Part shown: piece after piece, positions 58,177 through 64,000 of the stretch
How the letters are laid out: the number at the start of each line of letters is the position of its first letter
Numbering within the stretch: position 1 is the stretch's first letter
NCBI GenBank assembly: GCA_900550465.1
Contig: URSC01000012.1
Location: 1 to 64,000 of the forward strand
DNA: 64,000 nt
Reading direction: 5' to 3'
Source: an uncultured Alistipes sp.
GTDB lineage: Bacteria > Bacteroidota > Bacteroidia > Bacteroidales > UBA932
The notes under the pieces: model-generated
Seen by the model: only the letters and a program-made list of their open reading frames with translations
What the model was told of the DNA's origin: nothing
The model's database searches: none
Translations under genes and position numbers: made by a program

Positions 58177-59628
58177 ATGAAGAATATACTCAAATATACA
58201 GTAATAGCGCTGAGTGCCGCAGTCATGACCACAAGCTGCAAGGACTTCCTCGAACAGCCTCCTATCCTCTCTCAGAGCAATGAGCTGACACTCTCGTCCT
58301 TCAACGGGATATCGCTGGCCACAGCCGGTATGTACGCCCCCCTGGCCAGCACATCCTGGTATAGCGCTGACAGAATCATCGTTCCCGAGATGCGCTCCGG
58401 CAACGGAGCAAAGTCCCGCGGAGACGGATACGACTCCAACAGATATTTCACGGACTACGAATGGAACTACTCTGTGGACAACACCCCCGCACTGTGGGGT
58501 CTGGCCTACTACGTAATCTCAGCAGCCAACAACATCATCGATGCTGTCGACAACAACGCAGAGACCATCCTGGCCTCGGACAATACCGCTACAGAACAGG
58601 ATCTGAACAATTTCAAGGCCGAGGCTCTGTTCCTCAGGGCCTTCTCACACTTCGAGCTGGCACTCTACTATGCCCAGGCATACAATAAGGGCAGGGATAA
58701 TCTCGGAGTTCCCGTCATCCTCGTACCGGATCCCGAACTGGACGACAAACCGGCCAGAGAGACAGTGGGAAAGGTCTACGACCAGGTGATAGCTGACCTG
58801 CTCGAAGCCGAGAAAATCATAGATCCCGAATACGTCCCCGACCGCGGCACTGACAAGGACGCATGGGCCAATATCCATGTCATCCAGGCCATGCTCTCCC
58901 GTGTCTACCTGTATATGTCCGACTGGTCCAATGCAGAGGCCTACGCCACCAAGGTAATAGACAGCAAGGTATACACCATGTGGGAGGCAGATGATTTCAA
59001 TGCTGCTACTTTTGCGGCCAAGGCCGGCACCGGCGGCGAGACCATCTTCGAGATGTTCGGCGACACCGGCAACAATTACTGGGGATCATGGAACGACATC
59101 AGCAACATCGCATCCATGGACGGCTCATACGCAGATGCCCAGATAAGCCCTGACCTCTATGACCTGTACGAGAGCGATGACGTGCGTTTCTCCAACCTGA
59201 GATTCTCCGACGGAGATAAGAACTGCTGGACATTCAAGTACGAGGGCAAACTCGACGTAGCCCAGGACTGCAACAACGTACCCATCATCAGGCTTTCCGA
59301 AATGTATCTCAACCGCGCCGAGGCCAGAATGGCAAAGGGTGACGCTGCAGGCGCTCTCCAGGACATCAATGTCATCCGCGAAAAGCGCAATGCCTCGGCA
59401 CGCACTTCCGGAGGTATAGACATAGTACGGCTGGAAAGAAGACTGGAACTCGCCTACGAGGGCCACTACCTCTTCGACCTGGCCCGTTGGAACGAGCCTG
59501 TGGAGCGCACCTACTTCGTTTCCGCCCAGATCAAGGATATCCCCGCCGACTCCTACAGATGGGCTCTCCCCATCGCCCGCAGGGAGCTCGAAGTCAATCC
59601 CAATCTTGAACAAAATCCCGGATACTAA
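58177..59628 (+). CDS. SusD/RagB surface lipoprotein, cassette E
   Basis: A 483-residue SusD-family protein with a lipoprotein signal ending TTSC (Cys21) followed by KDF. The family blocks are FNGISLATAGMYAPLASTSW, FKAEALFLRAFSHFELALYYAQAY, RLSEMYLNRAEARMAKGDAAGALQDIN and RLERRLELAYEGHYLFDLARWNEP, ending ALPIARRELEVNPNLEQNPGY. It is of the subfamily ending in NPGY shared with SusD-C, and it is further from A, B and D. Confidence 0.92.
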   Translation: MKNILKYTVIALSAAVMTTSCKDFLEQPPILSQSNELTLSSFNGISLATAGMYAPLASTSWYSADRIIVPEMRSGNGAKSRGDGYDSNRYFTDYEWNYSVDNTPALWGLAYYVISAANNIIDAVDNNAETILASDNTATEQDLNNFKAEALFLRAFSHFELALYYAQAYNKGRDNLGVPVILVPDPELDDKPARETVGKVYDQVIADLLEAEKIIDPEYVPDRGTDKDAWANIHVIQAMLSRVYLYMSDWSNAEAYATKVIDSKVYTMWEADDFNAATFAAKAGTGGETIFEMFGDTGNNYWGSWNDISNIASMDGSYADAQISPDLYDLYESDDVRFSNLRFSDGDKNCWTFKYEGKLDVAQDCNNVPIIRLSEMYLNRAEARMAKGDAAGALQDINVIREKRNASARTSGGIDIVRLERRLELAYEGHYLFDLARWNEPVERTYFVSAQIKDIPADSYRWALPIARRELEVNPNLEQNPGY

Positions 59629-59633
59629 CAGAT

Positions 59634-60509
59634 ATGAAAAAGATATTATATTTACTGGCAATACCGGCTGCGGCCGTGGCCCTGTCCACCTCCTGCAGCA
59701 ACCTGAACACCTTCCCGGTCTTCGATGACGCCAACGCCTTCGTCTCTTTCGGCGAGACTACCGCATCCATAGCCGAAGACCAGGGTATCATCGAGATCCC
59801 CGTAGTACTCTCATCAGTGAAGGGTATCTCCACCTCCGTCACTTTTGATGTTGTGGACAGCACCGCCAAGGCAGGTGTGGACTTCGTCATGCCCGAGAAC
59901 AAGACCCTGACATTCGACTCTGAGAACAGAACCCAGAACATCAGGATTCAGATCATAGACCGTGACGGAGACTATACGGGAGACCTCGTATTCAAACTCG
60001 TCTTCAACAGCACCGGAAGCGTCACTGACGGTGCCGCCAACGAATGCATAGTCACCATTCAGGACCAGGACCATCCCCTGAACTATATTCTCGGAAGCTA
60101 TAAGGCTACTGACGCCACGGGCGCATCATGGGAAATGATCCTGTCAACGGATCCTGATGACGACTCCATGGTTTGGTTCTACGATATCTGCAACTTAAGC
60201 AGCATTGGATGGGCCGCAGATGACATGATGTATTATGGCGTAGTAAATGGAAATACCATTACAGTGCCGCTAGGACAAAGCAGTGAGTATGTTTATAGCA
60301 ACGGCAACCCTGTACTGCTCACAGGATTTGCACCTGCTGACGAACCCGGCTACTACAATGTCTACGATGAAGGGAACATCACAATAACAATCTCTGACGA
60401 TGGCAATCGTCTAGAATTCAGCGATGAGATGCCCGCCATAGGCGGATATATCGAGAATGCTGGAATCCTTCTTATCACGCCCACTCCCATTACTGCAGAG
60501 AAATTATAA
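59634..60509 (+). CDS. third lipoprotein of cassette E, Calx-beta domain
   Basis: A 291-residue lipoprotein with lipobox STSC. Residues about 35-145 form a Calx-beta-like domain (AFVSFGETTASIAEDQG; STAKAGVDFVMPENKTLTFDSENRTQNIRIQIIDRDGDYTGDLVF). The C-terminal half starts near LNYILGSYKATDATGASWEM, resembling other SusCD-associated outer-surface proteins. It starts 5 bp after susD-E. Ligand unknown. Confidence 0.75.
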   Translation: MKKILYLLAIPAAAVALSTSCSNLNTFPVFDDANAFVSFGETTASIAEDQGIIEIPVVLSSVKGISTSVTFDVVDSTAKAGVDFVMPENKTLTFDSENRTQNIRIQIIDRDGDYTGDLVFKLVFNSTGSVTDGAANECIVTIQDQDHPLNYILGSYKATDATGASWEMILSTDPDDDSMVWFYDICNLSSIGWAADDMMYYGVVNGNTITVPLGQSSEYVYSNGNPVLLTGFAPADEPGYYNVYDEGNITITISDDGNRLEFSDEMPAIGGYIENAGILLITPTPITAEKL

Positions 60510-60530
60510 ACGAACGACCATTACTGTTTC

Positions 60531-60562
60531 AAGCCGGCCCGGCGCGGGCCGGCTTTTTTTAT
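60531..60562 (+). terminator. terminator of cassette E
   Basis: AAGCCGGCCC (60531-60540) pairs with GGGCCGGCTT (60546-60555), followed by a T run. It marks the right end of the cassette array. Confidence 0.92.
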
Positions 60563-60587
60563 TTTACCTCCTCACAAAAATTCCATT

Positions 60588-61283
60588 ATGCACTACTGTA
60601 AATTCCTTACCACCGTCCTTATATCCATGACCGCAGGTCTTCTCTCCACAATCCCCGCCGCCGCCCAGACCTGCACCACCACATGGCCCTACCTCTACCC
60701 CGATTTCCAGGACGGCACTGTATACATGAGCGGCGGACGCTCACAGCACCTGAAATTCAACATCCACATGCTCCGCACCACCCTGCACTACGTCGAGCTG
60801 GGCATGATCAAGGAGGCTTACCCCCGGGACATCGACAGCATCCGCATCGGGAATGACCTCTTCCGATATGTCAACGGAGTGCCGATGAGGGTGGCGGCGG
60901 CCGGAACTTCGGGATATGTCGCGGAACTGCTGCAGGGCGATTTTGCCTCAGCGCTGGAAGGCAGCGGGGCGTACGGCATGTCAGCAGCCACTATCTCAAA
61001 GACCGAGCTGAGCTCGCTGGAGGTCTCCGGCGGCACCAACCAGAACCACATGCTGCTCCTTCAGAACAAGGACCAGGGGCGCACGGCCGACATAGTCACG
61101 GAATATTTCATCGTCACGGATTCGGGAAAAGCGTGGCCCGCCAACAGGAAGGATATCCTCCAGGCCCTTCCGGAAGACAGAAAGGAGGACTTCAGTTCGT
61201 TTGTAAAGGAAAACAGGATAAAATGGAAGCGGCCAGGGAGTCTGCTCCGGCTGGCCGCTTTTCTGAATTCTATCGGGTCCTGA
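60588..61283 (+). CDS. small secreted protein, related to the one after cassette C
   Basis: A 231-residue protein with a Sec signal peptide ending AAAQ. It has YLYPDFQDGTVYMSGGRSQHLKFNIHM near the N terminus and DILQALPEDRKEDFSSFVKENRIKWK near the C terminus, the same plan as the 43808-44521 protein. It contains no membrane helix after the signal and no motif I recognise. It follows the cassette E terminator by about 26 bp and converges with hppA, two bases away. A role in the cell envelope is inferred from the signal peptide only. Confidence 0.72.
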   Translation: MHYCKFLTTVLISMTAGLLSTIPAAAQTCTTTWPYLYPDFQDGTVYMSGGRSQHLKFNIHMLRTTLHYVELGMIKEAYPRDIDSIRIGNDLFRYVNGVPMRVAAAGTSGYVAELLQGDFASALEGSGAYGMSAATISKTELSSLEVSGGTNQNHMLLLQNKDQGRTADIVTEYFIVTDSGKAWPANRKDILQALPEDRKEDFSSFVKENRIKWKRPGSLLRLAAFLNSIGS

Positions 61284-61285
61284 GA

Positions 61286-63502
61286 CTAGAGTACGCTGAA
61301 TACTACGTTCAGACCTGCCGTAACGATGGACACCATGCTCATCAGCTTGATGAGGATGTTGAGCGAAGGACCGGAGGTATCCTTGAAGGGGTCGCCTACG
61401 GTGTCGCCTACGACGGTAGCCTTGTGGGCATCGGAGCCCTTGCCGCCGAGGTTGCCTTCCTCCACGTATTTCTTGGCGTTGTCCCAGGCACCGCCGGAGT
61501 TGGCCATGAAGATAGCCAGCACGAAGCCTGAGCCGAGGGAACCGACGAGCAGACCTACAGTACCGGCCACGCCGAAGAACAGACCTACGAGCAGAGGCAC
61601 GATGATGGCCAGCAGCGAAGGCAGCAGCATCTCATGCTGTGCGCCCTTGGTGGAGATGGCCACGCAGCGGGCATAGTCCGGAGTAGCGTTGCCGGTAAGG
61701 ATGCCCTTGATCTCGCGGAACTGACGGCGCACCTCCTCGACCATCTTCTGTGCGGCGCGTCCCACTGCGTTCATCGTCAGACCGCAGAAGAGGAAGGACA
61801 TCATGGCGCCGATGAAGACTCCAGCCAGGACAGTAGGGTTCATCAGGTTGATGTGATAGTACTCCATGAAGTCGGGTATGGTGGCCTGGGCGACTTCGAC
61901 AGTCCGGCCGCCTCCGAGGTCAAGTACGGTCTCCCCTATCCTCTGCAGGCCGATCTTGATCTCTTCGAGATAGGAGGCCAGCAGGGCGAGGGCAGTCAGG
62001 GCGGCGGAGCCGATGGCGAAGCCCTTGCCGGTAGCGGCTGTGGTGTTGCCGAGAGCGTCGAGGATGTCGGTGCGCTGACGTACCTCGGGCTCGAGCTCGC
62101 TCATCTGGGCGTTGCCGCCGGCGTTGTCCGCGATGGGACCGTAGGCGTCGGTGGCCAGGGTGATGCCGAGGGTGGAGAGCATGCCGACAGCGGCGATACC
62201 GATACCGTAGAGGCCAAGGCTGAGATTCTGGGCTGTGAGCATGTTGTTTACATCAAAGCCGATGGCGCAGAGATAGGCCAGGATGATGGCCACCACGATA
62301 GTGATGACGGGGATGGCTGTCGATATCATACCGAGACCCACTCCGGAAATGATTACAGTAGCAGGACCGGTGTTGGAACTCTCCGCGAGCTTGCGGGTCG
62401 GCTTGTAGGAGTGCGAGGTGAAGTACTCGGTGGACTGGCCGATGATGATACCGGCGACCAGACCTACGATTACCGAGCAGGATATCCAGGCCCAGTTGGG
62501 TATGCCGAGGATATAGAGTATGCCGAATGTGGCGAGGGCTATCAGGACGGAAGAGACATTGGTTCCTACGCTCAGGGATCGGAGCAGCTGTTTCATGCCG
62601 GCTCCCTCCTTGGTCCTGACAAGGTATATGCCTATAATCGAGAGGATAATACCTACAGCGGCGATCAGCATGGGGGCAAATACGGCCTTGAGCTGCATCG
62701 TCGTGTCGGAGTAGGCGTAGAATGCGGAGGCTCCGAGGGCTGCGGTGGCCAGGATAGAGCCGCAGTAGGACTCATAGAGGTCGGCGCCCATACCGGCTAC
62801 GTCACCTACGTTGTCGCCCACGTTGTCGGCGATGGTGGCGGGGTTGCGGGGATCATCCTCAGGGATACCGGCTTCCACCTTGCCTACCAGGTCAGCACCC
62901 ACGTCAGCGGCCTTGGTGTAGATACCGCCGCCCACACGGGCGAAGAGGGCCTGGGTCGACGCACCCATACCGAAGGTCAGCATGGTAGTGGTGATGACCA
63001 CCAGCTTCTGAGGGCCGTCAGCATTGACAAAGTGATCCAGTATCAGATACCATAACGAAATATCCAGCAGTCCGAGTCCTACGACTGTCAGACCCATTAC
63101 GGCGCCGGAGCGGAAAGCCAGCTTCAGGCCGGAATTGAGCGAGCGGCGGGCGGCGTTGGCTGTCCTGCCGGAAGCGTAGGTCGCGGTCTTCATACCGATG
63201 AATCCTGCAAGGCCGGAGAAGAATCCTCCTGTCAGGAATGCGAAAGGTACCCAGTGATTCTGCACGTCGAAGCCATAGGCCAGGACAGCGAAGAATATGG
63301 CCAGGATGATGAACACGATGGTCACCACCTTGTACTGCTGTTTGAGATAAGCCATCGCGCCCTTACGGACATGTGCGGCTATCTCTTTCATAGTAGGTGT
63401 GCCCTCATCCTCCCTGAGCATCCTCTTGTAGAAGAAGAATGCAAATCCGAGTGCGATTAACGAAGATATGGGCACTAGCCAGAATAGTAAATCTACAGAC
63501 AT
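61286..63502 (-). CDS. hppA: membrane-bound pyrophosphatase, ion pump
   Basis: A 738-residue inner-membrane protein with about 16 helices that couples pyrophosphate hydrolysis to cation export. The catalytic loop DVGADLVGKVEAGIPEDDPRNPATIADNVGDNVGDVAGMGADLYES is complete, and the second acidic loop has TDAYGPIADNAGGNAQMS. The segment GNTTAATGKGFAIGSAAL has Ala where potassium-independent enzymes have Lys, so I expect the potassium-dependent class; whether it moves sodium, protons or both cannot be settled by eye. It is 21 bp downstream of murI on the same strand, possibly in one operon. Confidence 0.95.
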   Translation of the reverse strand: MSVDLLFWLVPISSLIALGFAFFFYKRMLREDEGTPTMKEIAAHVRKGAMAYLKQQYKVVTIVFIILAIFFAVLAYGFDVQNHWVPFAFLTGGFFSGLAGFIGMKTATYASGRTANAARRSLNSGLKLAFRSGAVMGLTVVGLGLLDISLWYLILDHFVNADGPQKLVVITTTMLTFGMGASTQALFARVGGGIYTKAADVGADLVGKVEAGIPEDDPRNPATIADNVGDNVGDVAGMGADLYESYCGSILATAALGASAFYAYSDTTMQLKAVFAPMLIAAVGIILSIIGIYLVRTKEGAGMKQLLRSLSVGTNVSSVLIALATFGILYILGIPNWAWISCSVIVGLVAGIIIGQSTEYFTSHSYKPTRKLAESSNTGPATVIISGVGLGMISTAIPVITIVVAIILAYLCAIGFDVNNMLTAQNLSLGLYGIGIAAVGMLSTLGITLATDAYGPIADNAGGNAQMSELEPEVRQRTDILDALGNTTAATGKGFAIGSAALTALALLASYLEEIKIGLQRIGETVLDLGGGRTVEVAQATIPDFMEYYHINLMNPTVLAGVFIGAMMSFLFCGLTMNAVGRAAQKMVEEVRRQFREIKGILTGNATPDYARCVAISTKGAQHEMLLPSLLAIIVPLLVGLFFGVAGTVGLLVGSLGSGFVLAIFMANSGGAWDNAKKYVEEGNLGGKGSDAHKATVVGDTVGDPFKDTSGPSLNILIKLMSMVSIVTAGLNVVFSVL

Positions 63503-63523
63503 TGTTTTAGCATTAAGTGGTTA

Positions 63524-64000
63524 CTAAATGTTGATTGGGTGAAAATGTTCTGCATCGAGCGAGGGATCCATGTCCAGGACAGTGCGCCTGAGGACAGTAA
63601 TATCCCCCGTAGAATAAAAATCCCGTACGGGAGGCACCTTGCATGGAGAGGCTCCGCGGACGATCCTGCGGGTCTGGAGGGCGACGGCCGGGGCCGGATT
63701 GATTATGCGCACGGCCGGGCCGGCGGCAGCTTCTATCTCCGGCTGAAGGAAAGGGAAATGGGTACATCCCAGGACAATAACATCCGCTCCCTCCTCCGTC
63801 ATCTCCCCCACATAACTGCGGATGAGCTCCGAGGGGACCTTTCCCCTCTCCACCGCCTCCACCAGGCCCAGTCCTACTTTCTCTATAATCCGGACTCCGG
63901 AGGCATAGCGCAGGACGGTATCATGGTAAAGACTGCCTTTGAAAGTATTTGCCGTAGCCAGCACTCCCACCACCCCTGTCCTGGAGGCCTGGACGGCCGG
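63524..64000 (-). CDS. murI: glutamate racemase, 3' part (5' end outside window)
   Basis: The frame is open to the window edge (PAVQASRTGVVGVLATANT...), giving about 158 C-terminal residues. The enzyme makes D-glutamate for peptidoglycan in the cytosol. The second catalytic cysteine motif VIVLGCTHFPFL is present and the substrate segment GVLATANTFKGSLYHD matches the family. The C terminus is somewhat long (DFYSTGDITVLRRTVLDMDPSLDAEHFHPINI), as is common in Bacteroidota. The first catalytic cysteine lies outside the window. Confidence 0.9.
   Translation of the reverse strand, partial: PAVQASRTGVVGVLATANTFKGSLYHDTVLRYASGVRIIEKVGLGLVEAVERGKVPSELIRSYVGEMTEEGADVIVLGCTHFPFLQPEIEAAAGPAVRIINPAPAVALQTRRIVRGASPCKVPPVRDFYSTGDITVLRRTVLDMDPSLDAEHFHPINI

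Overview
The window looks like a chromosomal segment of a GC-rich member of the Bacteroidales (Bacteroidota). The evidence is five SusC/SusD pairs, a type IX secretion (T9SS) cargo protease with a PorV-like partner, Bacteroidota-type promoters (TTTG-N19-TATCTTTG), lipoproteins with acidic residues after the lipobox cysteine, and the gene order tRNAs-tuf-tRNA-Trp-secE-nusG-rplKAJL-rpoBC. I cannot name the genus from sequence alone.

Left part (1-21300), housekeeping: the 3' end of aroE; a 1-kb non-coding block of palindrome-bearing tandem repeats (about 690-1660); two overlapping paralogous MFS transporters on the minus strand; ssb, purA and dxs; a tRNA cluster (Thr, Tyr, Gly, Thr) behind a clear promoter; tuf, tRNA-Trp, secE, nusG, rplK, rplA, rplJ, rplL, rpoB and rpoC, closed by a strong terminator.

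Centre and right (21302-60555), the striking part: five modules, each made of susC, susD and a variable third lipoprotein and each ending in a hairpin terminator. I call them A (21309-27003), B (36856-31100, minus strand), C (38375-43789), D (46141-51875) and E (55184-60555). Only B has a start codon, a full signal peptide and a leader. A, C, D and E begin abruptly inside the signal-peptide codons at the same short sequence, GTTACTCGTGGTAAC (degenerate in A), which is an inverted repeat around a TCGTG spacer. All four silent sites are in inverted orientation relative to the B site. A tyrosine recombinase gene (37421-38356) lies with the AT-rich leader between the B and C sites. The arrangement is that of a five-allele SusC/SusD shufflon: inversion between the B site and any other site would move one promoter, start codon and signal peptide onto a different outer-membrane transporter module. 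Long identical patches among the modules indicate gene conversion as well.

Embedded passengers: a subtilisin-like T9SS cargo protease and PorV-like gene lie between A and B, so they would flip with an A-B inversion. Three AAA-ATPase/PD-(D/E)XK genes sit just upstream of D and E, and two related small secreted proteins follow C and E. The window ends with a membrane pyrophosphatase (hppA) and the 3' part of murI, both on the minus strand.
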